From the NCBI RefSeq assembly GCF_008122205.1, contig NZ_PHNJ01000007.1:62001-126000 (forward strand): a DNA stretch of 64,000 nucleotides. The letters run 5' to 3'. Both the position numbers and the translations under genes were made by a program. Shown here one piece after another: positions 27,717 to 35,854 of the stretch. Position 1 is the stretch's first letter. Every line of letters begins with the position of its first letter. Source of the DNA: Natronococcus pandeyae (GTDB lineage: Archaea; Halobacteriota; Halobacteria; Halobacteriales; Natrialbaceae). The notes beneath the pieces are model-generated. The model had not been told where the DNA came from. It made no database searches and was given only the letters and a program-made list of their open reading frames with translations.

Positions 27717-29279
27717 ATGAACGAACGATTCGAGCGCGCACCGATCGGGATACTCGACGTCCGAACGGACGGAACAGTAACGGCGATCAACGACGCGGCG
27801 GCCGCGCTCCTCGAGGTCGATCCCGACGCCGTTCGGGGTCGCGCCGTCGGCGACGTCTTCCCTCACTCGGTCGACGATACCGTTCCGCGAGCGTTTGCGG
27901 AGTCGATCGCCGACGAGTTCTCGGTCGAAGAGTACTATCCGACGCTGGATCGCTGGCTCGAGATTTCGGCCGTCCCAGCCGGTGAGACCACGACGCTCTA
28001 CCTTCAGGATCGGACCGACTACCGGCGGACAGAACGGACGGTCGATCGGCTCCGGGGCGACCTCGATCGCCTCGTCGTCATCAACGAGCTCATCTCGGAC
28101 GTCCTGGACGAACTCGTCGAGGCGTCGACGCGCGAGGAAATCGCGGAGACGATCTGCGAACGGCTGGGCGAGACCGACCTCTACCAGTTCGCCTGGGTCG
28201 GCGAACGAGAACTCGGCGGCGATCGGATCGTCGTTCGGGCCGCATCGGGAACGACCGGCCGAACCCTCGAGCGGCTGACGGACCAGCTCGACGAATCGGC
28301 GGCCCTCCCGGAGGAACAGGCCGTCGAGACGGCGACCCCCGTACTGGTCGAGTCGCTCGGCGAGGAGCCGTCCGTCCCCGAGCCCGTCAGGCGCGCGGCG
28401 TTCGCGGACGGTCTCCAGTCGTTGCTGGCGATTCCGCTGACGTACGGCTCGAGCGTGTACGGCGTCGTCGGCGTGTACGCGGCCGACCGGGACGCGTTCT
28501 CCGAGCGCGACCGCGCGAGTTTCGGCACGCTCGGGGAGATGGCCGGCTTCGCGGTGAACGCGACGCGCCACCGGAACCTCCTGCTGTCCGATACGGTCGT
28601 CGAACTCACGCTCGAGATCACCGATCCCGGAACGCCGCTGGTGGCTGTGGCGACCGAACTCGAGACTCCCCTCTCGGTCGACGGGCTAGTGTCGCAAGAC
28701 GACGGACAGCTCCTCTGTTACCTCTCCGTCGATTCCGCAGCCGAACGGTGCGCGGAGTCGCTTGCAGCGATGGACGGGGCCGGTCACGCTCGAGTGGTCG
28801 ACGGCGGCGAAAACGCCGGCTCCGTCGAGGTGTTGCTCGACGCGGAGACGCCGCTCGGGAGCGTGTCAGCACGCGGCGTGACGGTCCGGTCGGCCGAGTA
28901 CGAGCCCGGATCCGGACGGGTCGTGATCGAACTCCCGCCGGAGGAGGACGTTCGTCGCGTCGCCGACGTCGTGACCCGCGCGTTCGACGCAGCGGTAGTC
29001 GCCAAGCGCGAACGGGAGCGCTCGATCACGACCGCACGCGAGTTCCGCGAGGAGCTTCACGACCGGCTGACCGACCACCAGGAAAACGCGCTCCGGGCCG
29101 CCTTCCTCGCGAATTACTTCGAGTCGCCGCGAGAGAGCACCGCCGAGGAGGTCGCCAGCGCGCTCGGAATCACGGGACCGACGCTGCTCTATCACCTCCG
29201 GGCCGGCCAGCGGAAGCTCCTCGAGTCCTTCTTCGACCCGGAACCGGAGGAGCACGCCGAAGTCGGGAGAGAGCAGTGA
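27717..29279 (+). CDS. PAS/GAF HTH_10 transcription regulator (Bat-like)
   Basis: 520 residues. An N-terminal PAS (about 1-100), a GAF (about 120-290, with LLAIPLTYGSSVYGVVGVY), the bacterio-opsin-activator domain (about 300-440) and a C-terminal HTH_10 (LTDHQENALRAAFLANYFES ... AEEVASALGITGPTLLYHLR). Nine bases after the kinase gene, hence the same operon. In the family such proteins act as direct DNA-binding sensors without phosphotransfer; pairing with a kinase is suggestive of shared input. Downstream gene is convergent (gap 22 bases). Confidence 0.9.
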   Translation: MNERFERAPIGILDVRTDGTVTAINDAAAALLEVDPDAVRGRAVGDVFPHSVDDTVPRAFAESIADEFSVEEYYPTLDRWLEISAVPAGETTTLYLQDRTDYRRTERTVDRLRGDLDRLVVINELISDVLDELVEASTREEIAETICERLGETDLYQFAWVGERELGGDRIVVRAASGTTGRTLERLTDQLDESAALPEEQAVETATPVLVESLGEEPSVPEPVRRAAFADGLQSLLAIPLTYGSSVYGVVGVYAADRDAFSERDRASFGTLGEMAGFAVNATRHRNLLLSDTVVELTLEITDPGTPLVAVATELETPLSVDGLVSQDDGQLLCYLSVDSAAERCAESLAAMDGAGHARVVDGGENAGSVEVLLDAETPLGSVSARGVTVRSAEYEPGSGRVVIELPPEEDVRRVADVVTRAFDAAVVAKRERERSITTAREFREELHDRLTDHQENALRAAFLANYFESPRESTAEEVASALGITGPTLLYHLRAGQRKLLESFFDPEPEEHAEVGREQ

Positions 29280-29301
29280 CGCGGACGGCGGCCGACGACG
29301 C

Positions 29302-29886
29302 TCACCGGCCTTCGCGTCCGACGGCGTCGAACGTCTCGAACAGGTCGCGAGGATCGTCGAGCAGCCGTCGGGCCCGCCGTCGAAGCTGATTTCCACGGCG
29401 CTTCAGATCGGCGTACTCGTCGTGTGCTTCCAGTTCGGAGGCGGGAAGTTCGGCCTCGAGAACGCTGCGTTTCGCTTCGACGGCGAAGTACTCGCCGAGC
29501 GTCTCGTAGCCGAGGATCGAACACTGGTGTTCGACGGCCGTCCTGACGTCTTCGCGCTCGACCGGCTTGCAGAGGTAGTCGTCGAACGGCATGTCGAGGA
29601 CGTCGAAGCCGGGGTCGATGGCCGTGATCATGATCACTCGACCGTAATAGTCGCGCTCGTCCAGTTCGGCGAGGACCTCGTCGCCGGACAACCCAGGCAT
29701 ATGGCGGTCGAGCAAGACGACGTCGATCTCCTCGGCCTCGAGGAGTTCGAGCGCGCTGGAGCCGTCGTAAACCGTCTGGACGTCACACAGCCCGCGCAGT
29801 CGAAGCGCGTAGGCGTCTGCGACTTCTTTCTCATCGTCGACGATGAGTACGGTCGGCAGCGCCTCGCTCTCCGTAGCCTCGGGCAT
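29302..29886 (-). CDS. Response regulator with HalX domain
   Basis: 194 residues from ATG 29886; 18 upstream in-frame residues are Arg/Cys-rich and not likely translated. Receiver domain: acidic pair D17/D18, phospho-acceptor D60 (VVLLDRHMPG), conserved K107 (LCKPVE). The C-terminal 70 residues form the HalX helical domain (KRSVLEAELPASELEAHDEY ... LKRRGNQL), found only in haloarchaea, function unknown. It is convergent with the kinase/HTH_10 operon, a plausible partner of that kinase. Confidence 0.9.
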   Translation of the reverse strand: MPEATESEALPTVLIVDDEKEVADAYALRLRGLCDVQTVYDGSSALELLEAEEIDVVLLDRHMPGLSGDEVLAELDERDYYGRVIMITAIDPGFDVLDMPFDDYLCKPVEREDVRTAVEHQCSILGYETLGEYFAVEAKRSVLEAELPASELEAHDEYADLKRRGNQLRRRARRLLDDPRDLFETFDAVGREGR

Positions 29887-30033
29887 ATGAGTGCGACACC
29901 TACGGGTGAGTATAGCAGCGAAACGTAAAATGACTACCAATTTCGCTCGCGTCTGGATTACTAGATCATCCCGACGCGAGGATCCGAATAGCTAGCGTCC
30001 CATCACAGGTGATCGCCGCTCGTTGTAGTAAAC

Positions 30034-30429
30034 ATGGCGAGTGAACTTGTCCAGCGGAACCGCGGCCACCACGTCGGTTCCGCCGGTCGCACTGATGGCG
30101 TGAACCGGGCTCGGTCAGACGATCCAGACGTCTCTCCGTCGGAGCTGTTCGACCTGCTCGGCGACGAACACACCCGAAACGTCCTCCACGCGGTCTCCGA
30201 ACGACCGCGGAGCGGGCGGGAAGTGGCGGAGGCGGCGTCGGTTTCGAGACCGACCGCGTACCGGCGCCTCAACCGACTCGAAGAGATCGGGTTCGTGACG
30301 AGTCAGACCATTCTCGACCCGAACGGGAACCACCACAAACAGTTCACCGCGGTGCTCGAGGGTGCGACCCTGGAACTCGACGACGAACTCAGAGTTACCA
30401 TCGACCTGAACTCCGCCGAACGGAGCTAG
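30034..30429 (+). CDS. ArsR-like winged-helix regulator
   Basis: 131 residues. A polar N-terminal 30 residues precede a compact winged helix (ELFDLLGDEHTRNVLHAVSE, then SVSRPTAYRRLNRLEEIGFV with the recognition helix, near 38-90) and a beta-wing with NGNHHKQFTAVLEG. No sensor domain beyond it. GTG 30100 is an alternative start that would trim the tail. It is encoded between the HalX regulator and the second KLYG-family protein. Target unknown. Confidence 0.75.
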   Translation: MASELVQRNRGHHVGSAGRTDGVNRARSDDPDVSPSELFDLLGDEHTRNVLHAVSERPRSGREVAEAASVSRPTAYRRLNRLEEIGFVTSQTILDPNGNHHKQFTAVLEGATLELDDELRVTIDLNSAERS

Positions 30430-30645
30430 CTGGCGGAGGCGTCTGGCACTCTCTCACCGCAAGATCGAGCGAGCACGATCAACTGATCGAAGGGGACGAA
30501 CGCTCTGAATTGCCGAACCGCCTCGATCCGAGCCGTTTGCCGAGGACGCGTATTCGAGAGTCGAGTCAACGTCCTCGAGATCGATTAGAATAGCATAGAG
30601 CGTTTTACGGCGCGAGACACAAAATTCGACTGTGGCGTGGGATAT

Positions 30646-30849
30646 ATGCCAACACATATCAAACTCTACGGCGAAAAAGGTGAACGGTTCGAACAAATCC
30701 AGGCGGAATTGGAGCGGGAGTTGGGATACGAACCGACCAATCCAGAGGTTATCGGTTTCTTGATGTACGCATACGGGAACGCCCTGGAAACAGTCGACAC
30801 TCTAACCGGCGAGAAGTCAGAGCAAGAGGCGCCGGTTCGGGAGCGATGA
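30646..30849 (+). CDS. Small protein of the 'KLYGxKxxRFEQI' family, copy 2
   Basis: 67 residues from ATG 30646: PTHIKLYGEKGERFEQIQAE, then LGYEPTNPEVIGFLMYAYGN. It shares the core of the 69-residue protein at 21556-21765 almost residue for residue through the PEVIG helix, then diverges in its tail. Both lie near transcription regulators. The fold may be a small DNA-binding strand-helix-helix; this is inference. Confidence 0.7.
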   Translation: MPTHIKLYGEKGERFEQIQAELERELGYEPTNPEVIGFLMYAYGNALETVDTLTGEKSEQEAPVRER

Positions 30850-31031
30850 ACGACGAAATACCGTTTCCGTTGCTGCAAATCCGATCGGAGGCGTCTCGGA
30901 GAGTTGCACGACAGAGATGATCGTTACATACTGTTACCGGATCGGTGGATATCCGAAACTCGACGCAGTACCGATCCAGCGAGAGGAGAGGTGTGCTACG
31001 CAAAGAGCATGTTTTCGTCTCATCATGGACG

Positions 31032-31325
31032 TCACGCCATCCGTTCGACGATGTCCCGGAATTCGTCCAGTGGAAACGCTCGAAGCGTCTCAGTCGTGAC
31101 GTTGCCGCTGCCGGCGAGCGTGAGGGCTGCTCGTGTCGCCGTTTCGTCGTCCGGAAGATCGGCGATAACGAGGCCATCGTACCGCCCCATCGTGACGAAA
31201 AAGTCCCTCCAGGTTCCGCCCATCGACTCGATCATCGCTTTCGCCTCCTCGGTCCGAGCAGGACTGTCGTGAACGTTTTCGATCCCTTGCTGGGTGAATC
31301 TGGTCAAAAATACGTACGTCGGCAT
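31032..31325 (-). CDS. GYD-domain protein
   Basis: 97 residues forming a ferredoxin-like alpha/beta barrel of the GYD family (PTYVFLTRFTQQGIENVHDS ... FFVTMGRYDGLVIADLPDDE). The 'GRYD' element is the family mark. GYD proteins are uncharacterised dimeric alpha-beta barrels, relatives of small-molecule-binding or monooxygenase-like folds. It is the last gene of a tight minus-strand operon, 10 bases after the methyltransferase. Confidence 0.88.
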   Translation of the reverse strand: MPTYVFLTRFTQQGIENVHDSPARTEEAKAMIESMGGTWRDFFVTMGRYDGLVIADLPDDETATRAALTLAGSGNVTTETLRAFPLDEFRDIVERMA

Positions 31326-31335
31326 TCTATCTGGG

Positions 31336-32106
31336 TTAGCGTTTGCGTGCGCCGAGCGAGATGCTCTTCACGCCGTACTTCTGGCAGGCGCTCTGGGCCT
31401 GGTCCGAAGTGAACTCGTACTCCGTGTTATCCCGTACCTCGGTGATCTCGAAGCCGGGTGTCTCGATCAGTTCCGTGTAGTCGTCGATCTGTTCGGCGCC
31501 GCCGATACACGCCGCCCAGAGATCCGCATCGTTTTTGATGCCCTCGGACAGTCGCCGCTCACTGATAATGTCCGAGAGCGCCAATCGCCCGTCAGATCTG
31601 AGTACGCGGCTTATCTCCGCAAAGACTCGATCTTTCTCCGCCGAGAGGTTGATTACGCCGTTGGATACCACAACGTCGAACGACTCGTCTTCGAACGGCA
31701 GGTCTTCGACGTATCCCTGTTCGAAGGCAACGTTCTCGAACCCGGCCGCGTCGCGTAATTCTCGCGCCTTCTCCAGTTGCTCGTCGGTCATGTCCAGACC
31801 GGTTACGCGTCCGGAATCGCCGACGTGGAGCGCCGCGACGAAGACGTCCATCCCGGACCCGCATCCGAGATCGAGCACGGCGTCCCCTTCCTGAAGGGTG
31901 GCGAGATCGAAGTGGTAGCCCACGCCTGCAAAGGAATCGATCGCTTCCGTCGGCACTCGATCGAGATCGGCTGCCGAATAGCCCAGTCGTTCCGCGAGCG
32001 GCCGTCCCATCTCGAAGTGATACTCCTCGTCCGGAGTCTGGGCAACGTCCCGATACACCGCTTTTACTTCGCGTTCGAGTTTTTCCACATCGAGCATTTC
32101 TGTCAT
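31336..32106 (-). CDS. ArsM-like SAM-dependent methyltransferase
   Basis: 256 residues, class I methyltransferase: SAM-binding VLDLGCGSGMD (78-87), D105 in the acidic loop (TGLDMTDEQ), and SNGVINLS (148-155) after motif II. C200 in WAACIGGA and C241 in SACQKYG occupy the places of the two substrate-thiol cysteines of arsenite methyltransferases; the first ArsM cysteine is not seen. So arsenic is one possible substrate, but another thiol or metabolite is equally possible. A GAGGTGA ribosome-binding site lies before the start. It overlaps no neighbour; gaps are 15 and 10 bases within the operon. Confidence 0.85.
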   Translation of the reverse strand: MTEMLDVEKLEREVKAVYRDVAQTPDEEYHFEMGRPLAERLGYSAADLDRVPTEAIDSFAGVGYHFDLATLQEGDAVLDLGCGSGMDVFVAALHVGDSGRVTGLDMTDEQLEKARELRDAAGFENVAFEQGYVEDLPFEDESFDVVVSNGVINLSAEKDRVFAEISRVLRSDGRLALSDIISERRLSEGIKNDADLWAACIGGAEQIDDYTELIETPGFEITEVRDNTEYEFTSDQAQSACQKYGVKSISLGARKR

Positions 32107-32121
32107 TCTTCGCTCACCTCG

Positions 32122-32295
32122 TCAGACGATTTGTAGGTGTTCCTCCCGGAGTTCTTCGTCCGAGAACTCCTTTCCGTGAACCTCTTTCATGTGTCTCTGG
32201 GCCAGTTCGAGCGCCTCGTCTTCGTCTTCCGATTGGATGATGAACCGGCAATCTGCCTCTGCCGCTTCACAATCGAGTTTGTGTGCGTCTGCCAT
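32122..32295 (-). CDS. DUF1059 small protein
   Basis: 57 residues from ATG 32295: MADAHKLDCEAAEADCRFII, then DEALELAQRHMKEVHGKEF. The 'C..(x)DC.f.I....DE.EaL.la..H....Hg' pattern is DUF1059. C9 and C16 with the two histidines may bind metal. Function unknown. It lies between the AhpD-like gene (14-base gap) and the methyltransferase (15-base gap), with a GGGGGTG ribosome-binding site, so it belongs to the operon. It is short enough to be missed by gene callers. Confidence 0.8.
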   Translation of the reverse strand: MADAHKLDCEAAEADCRFIIQSEDEDEALELAQRHMKEVHGKEFSDEELREEHLQIV

Positions 32296-32309
32296 GCGTG
32301 TACACCCCC

Positions 32310-32723
32310 TTAGTCGTCCTCCGCGGTCATCTGCGCTTGCAAGTGCGTAGCGATCTCCTCGACTTCTTCTTTGAAGACGTCAATGTCGTAGTCTTGAGCC
32401 TGAAGGATCGCGCTGTACCGGGGCGTGTAACTCGCCAGGAAGAACAGCTCCGAGAGTTCCTCCTCGGTCGCACCGTGGAGCTCTGCGGCACCTTTGTGGA
32501 AGTGCCTGCAGTACTCACAGCCGATCGCCGCCGCCATCGCGAGGCCGACGAACTCGCGAGTTTTCGGGTCGATCTCCGTTTCCCCGAAGAGGAATCGCTT
32601 CATGTTCGGCCACTCGTTGACTAGCTCCTGTTCTGGAACCGCGTCTAGGTATCCCGGAACGAGTCCGAGCGTTTCCTCGATGTCTGTTATTGTTTCGTCG
32701 TACGGTTGTTGTTGGATAGCCAT
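32310..32723 (-). CDS. AhpD-like/carboxymuconolactone decarboxylase family protein
   Basis: 137 residues, all-helical. The redox motif C69EYC72RHFH76 (CxxCxxxH) is intact, as in alkylhydroperoxidase AhpD, where it reduces peroxides through a thiol pair. It begins with IQQQPYDETITDIEETLGLV. First gene of a four-gene operon reading toward the GYD gene, with a GGGAGGG ribosome-binding site 7-14 bases before ATG 32723. Combined with a thiol-type methyltransferase this suggests a role in detoxifying an electrophile, metalloid or peroxide. Confidence 0.9.
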   Translation of the reverse strand: MAIQQQPYDETITDIEETLGLVPGYLDAVPEQELVNEWPNMKRFLFGETEIDPKTREFVGLAMAAAIGCEYCRHFHKGAAELHGATEEELSELFFLASYTPRYSAILQAQDYDIDVFKEEVEEIATHLQAQMTAEDD

Positions 32724-33181
32724 GGTTTTCCCTCCCGTTCGATCGGAACCCGAACGGTTACGGTCGCCCGGTAGTGAATATTGTTACCAAGCACCACTCT
32801 AGTTGGCAGTACGGGAATGGAAAAAGTTAGCTACTGGCGTTCTGGCGGGCACTGACTGCTGTGCAGAGAGTGAAAACTGGTCACCCGCTGTGCGCGGAGA
32901 AATCGGTACTACCCGTCCACGGGGCCGGGTCACCGCGACCCAACGGTTGCTGAACACGCGTTTCGGTATTCGAGGCAATCTCTCTCGGACCGTCATCTCG
33001 AACAAACGGATAGCGGACGATCACGTTCGCCCCGGAATTATCTCGCTACTCATGCACTCGTTACAGTGTGACATCCTCCCCGCCGTGAACGGCGGGGCTT
33101 CCCCTACGAGGGGAATCCAATCTGGCAGGTTTCAGTCCGTGTAGGACGCGAGCGTCATCTGCGAGGATTTCTCGCTCGTCT
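32724..33181. other. Intergenic region 32724-33181 with operon promoter and IS debris
   Basis: Left part: promoter of the AhpD-like operon (AT-rich AACAATATTCACTA on the minus strand near 32779). Middle: an Arg/Thr-rich plus-strand frame that may be mobile-element debris, not assignable. Right: the TnpB-type end at 33069-33118 and the break point of the monooxygenase gene. Confidence 0.4.
33069..33118 (-). mobile_element. IS605/IS1341-type terminal hairpin remnant
   Basis: On the minus strand the segment ends GGCGGGGAGGATGTCA. It contains a perfect hairpin CCCCGCC gtgaac GGCGGGG (33078-33097) followed by CCCC tacga GGGG (33101-33113). This is the characteristic 3' end of haloarchaeal TnpB elements; no tnpB remains. 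Confidence 0.55.
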
Positions 33182-34183
33182 CACGGTGGACTGTGGCCGA
33201 ACGGACTCGACGTGCTCGGCGATCTGGGCGTCAGAGAGCGCGTCTGTCGGCTCGGAAATACGAGTGCCGACTACCGGCTTCGTACCGCCTCCGGAAGAGT
33301 CGATACGACGATCGAATTCCCGAACGTCGGACCTGAACCCGGATTCGTCGTCGTACACCGGGCCGACCTCCACGAGGCGCTCCTCGAGACGGTGCCCGAG
33401 CAACGCGTTCAGTTCGGGACGACGGTCGAAGCGATCCGCGAACGCGCCGACACTGTCGACGTCGAGTTGTCGACCGGCGAAACGCGCGACTACGATCTCG
33501 TCGTCGGCGCCGACGGCGTCGGGTCGGCCGTGCGACGGCTGTGTTTCGACAGCGAGTTTCTCGACCCCGTCGACACGGGAGTGTGGTCGTTCTGGACCGA
33601 GGCGACGGCCCCGTTCCCGGAAGAAATTACGAGTCTATCCGGACCGGCGACCGAGGCGATCCTCGTGGAAATCGACGGCCGCGGGCTGGTGAACGTCGCG
33701 ACGAAACTCGAGTCCGAGGACGAACCCGCCCCGACCGCGGACCGGCTTCGAACCGTCCTCGAGGAACTCGGGTGGGTGCTCCCGGCAACGCTCGACCGCA
33801 GGACCGGACCCCTGTTCGCCGACCACGTGCGGGAGGTGACGATGGACCGCTGGATCCGCGATCGGATCGCCCTGATCGGCGACGCCGCCCACGCGGTACA
33901 CCCGATCTCAGGAATGGGCGCCGCGCTTGCGTTCGAAGACGCCCGGACGCTCGCGGACCGTGTCGATCGGTCCTCGACAGTTCCGGGGGCACTCGAGGGG
34001 TACTTTCGGGACCGAGAGGCGGACGTTCGCTCCGTCCAGCGCGACACGGCCGTGATGGAGCCGTTCCTCCTCGCGGACTCTCGAGCGCTTCGCCTGCTCA
34101 GGGACGGGGTGCTCTCCGCCACGCCCCTGGTCGAGTGGGCGCTCCGACGGCGAATTCGGGCCCTCACACCCAACGAAGCGTGA
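33182..34183 (+). pseudogene. 5'-truncated FAD-dependent monooxygenase
   Basis: Family-like sequence begins at about 33182 with HGGLWPNGLDVLGDLGVRER, which in complete proteins is about 40 residues in. The N-terminal GxGxxG FAD-binding strand is missing and the frame runs upstream without a start into IS debris. The rest is intact: VVGADGVGSAVRR with the DG motif, and IGDAAHAVHPISGMGAALAF with the GD motif that binds the FAD ribityl chain. An internal GTG at 33212 could start translation but would not restore FAD binding. A mobile-element insertion probably removed the start. Confidence 0.75.
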
Positions 34184-34195
34184 GCCGCCCGGTAG

Positions 34196-35854
34196 TCACT
34201 CCCGAACCCCCGTGAACGACGGTCCCGGAATCCGGATCGAGACGACGCTTCCTCGCGGATCGTTCTCGCGAAACTCGAGGTCGCCCCCGAGCCGCGTGAC
34301 GCCCCAGTACACCAGCCAGAGTCCGACTCCGCTCCCGTGACGCAGGGGGGTCTCCGTTCCCTCGAGCAGAACCGTCCGTTCCTGATCCGGGATCCCCGGC
34401 CCGTCGTCCGCGACGTCGATCGCGACCCCGAACGACTCCCGTCGAATGCCGAGATCCACGCGCGGGTCGGCGGCGTCGTTGTGCTCGACTGCGTTCTCGA
34501 CGGTCTCTTCGAGCACCGTCTCGAGGACGTGTCGGTCCGTCCGGAGCCTGAGTTCGGGCTCCGAATCCGGCGCCGAGACCGCGACCGATGCGCCGGGATA
34601 CCGCGCTTCCACGTCGGCTGCGACCCGACGAGCGATCCCGATCACGTCGACGGGCTCGGAGTCGACCGTCTCCCGGGCGAGAAACCGTTCGGCTCGCCTG
34701 AGCGCCGTTCCGAGCTCCGCTACCTCGCTCGCCGTCGCATGAATTCGCTCGGCGAGGGCCGCCGGTTCGACGGTCTCGTCGTCCCGCTCGAGCGCTTCGG
34801 CGAACCCGCGAACAGCGTCCAGATCGTTCCTGAGGTTGTGTCGCAACACCCTGTTGAGCACCTCGAGGCGTTGCTCGTGGGTTCGCCGGTCGGTCACGTC
34901 CCGGAGGAGAACGGCCCGTCCGATCGGGTCGCCGCCGTGGCTCGTAAGCGGCAACCGGTCGACGACGAACTCCCGTCGGCCGTCGCTCGTTTCGATCGTC
35001 GTCGGCTGGCTGTCGGTCGAGTCGGGATCGATACCGAACGCGTCGTCGATCGGTTCTCCGAGCGCCTCCGACCGATCGACGTCGAAGGTTCGTTCCGCGG
35101 TCTGGTTGAGATCGATCACCTGCCCGTCGCGGTCGGTGATCGCGACCGACGCCGACATCTCGTCGAGAACGGTCTCGCGAGCGAGGTGACCCGCGCTGGG
35201 ACCGGTCTCGAAGACGCGGTACCGAACCTGGGCGAGCAACAGGAGAACCGCAGTTCCGGCGAGGAGTGCCTGCAGCGCGTCGAATCCTGTCTCGAGGGGA
35301 ACGGCTGGAACGAATAACTGCACGATCGTGATCGCGGTGAGACCGCCGCCGGCCGTCGTCAGGACGAGACTCCCGCTGAGCGGCAGATCGCCGTAACTGA
35401 TCGCGGATCGCGCGACGAGAATCGCGCCGTACCCCGCCGCTGCGACGAGGGCGAACTGGAAGACGTTGACGACCAGCACCCAGACGGAAAACAGCCACTC
35501 GGGGACGACGAGGCCGAACACCGTAATGCCGATCACGGCGACGCCGAACCCGCCGAGCGCGGCGGTACGACGAATCGTCATGACCGGGCCCCGGCCGGTG
35601 TACTCGAAGGCGAGGACGAGCCAGGCGAGCGACGCGAACACGAAGGGGACGAAGATCGCGAACTCGCCTCGGACGTCGGCGAGGATGCCCGCCCGTCCGA
35701 GCGCGACGACGCCCGCCATCACCGCGAGAAGCGCCGTCAGCACCACGAACGGGACCGCACCAGGCTGCTCGCGATGGCGTAACGCCAGCAGCGCGACGAG
35801 ACCGAACGTACAGACGACGGCGACGCCGATCCCGAGCGCCAGCGGATCAGTCAC
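34196..35854 (-). CDS. Membrane histidine kinase (7TM-PAS-HisKA-HATPase)
   Basis: 552 residues. Seven hydrophobic helices (1-215, histKA_7TM type), a PAS domain (about 230-330, AITDRDGQVIDLNQTAERTF), a HisKA box with phospho-acceptor His in VLNRVLRHNLRNDLDAV (near 345), and HATPase_c with ENAVEHND, DDGPGIP and GSGVGLWLV. All catalytic boxes are present. Its start overlaps the stop of the upstream related protein by four bases (35851-35854), so the two are translationally coupled. Signal unknown. Confidence 0.9.
   Translation of the reverse strand: MTDPLALGIGVAVVCTFGLVALLALRHREQPGAVPFVVLTALLAVMAGVVALGRAGILADVRGEFAIFVPFVFASLAWLVLAFEYTGRGPVMTIRRTAALGGFGVAVIGITVFGLVVPEWLFSVWVLVVNVFQFALVAAAGYGAILVARSAISYGDLPLSGSLVLTTAGGGLTAITIVQLFVPAVPLETGFDALQALLAGTAVLLLLAQVRYRVFETGPSAGHLARETVLDEMSASVAITDRDGQVIDLNQTAERTFDVDRSEALGEPIDDAFGIDPDSTDSQPTTIETSDGRREFVVDRLPLTSHGGDPIGRAVLLRDVTDRRTHEQRLEVLNRVLRHNLRNDLDAVRGFAEALERDDETVEPAALAERIHATASEVAELGTALRRAERFLARETVDSEPVDVIGIARRVAADVEARYPGASVAVSAPDSEPELRLRTDRHVLETVLEETVENAVEHNDAADPRVDLGIRRESFGVAIDVADDGPGIPDQERTVLLEGTETPLRHGSGVGLWLVYWGVTRLGGDLEFRENDPRGSVVSIRIPGPSFTGVRE

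Noticed and set aside
32803-33144. Arg-rich 113-codon frame overlapping an IS end
   Set aside because: Composition is that of a shadow frame and it runs through the terminal hairpin.
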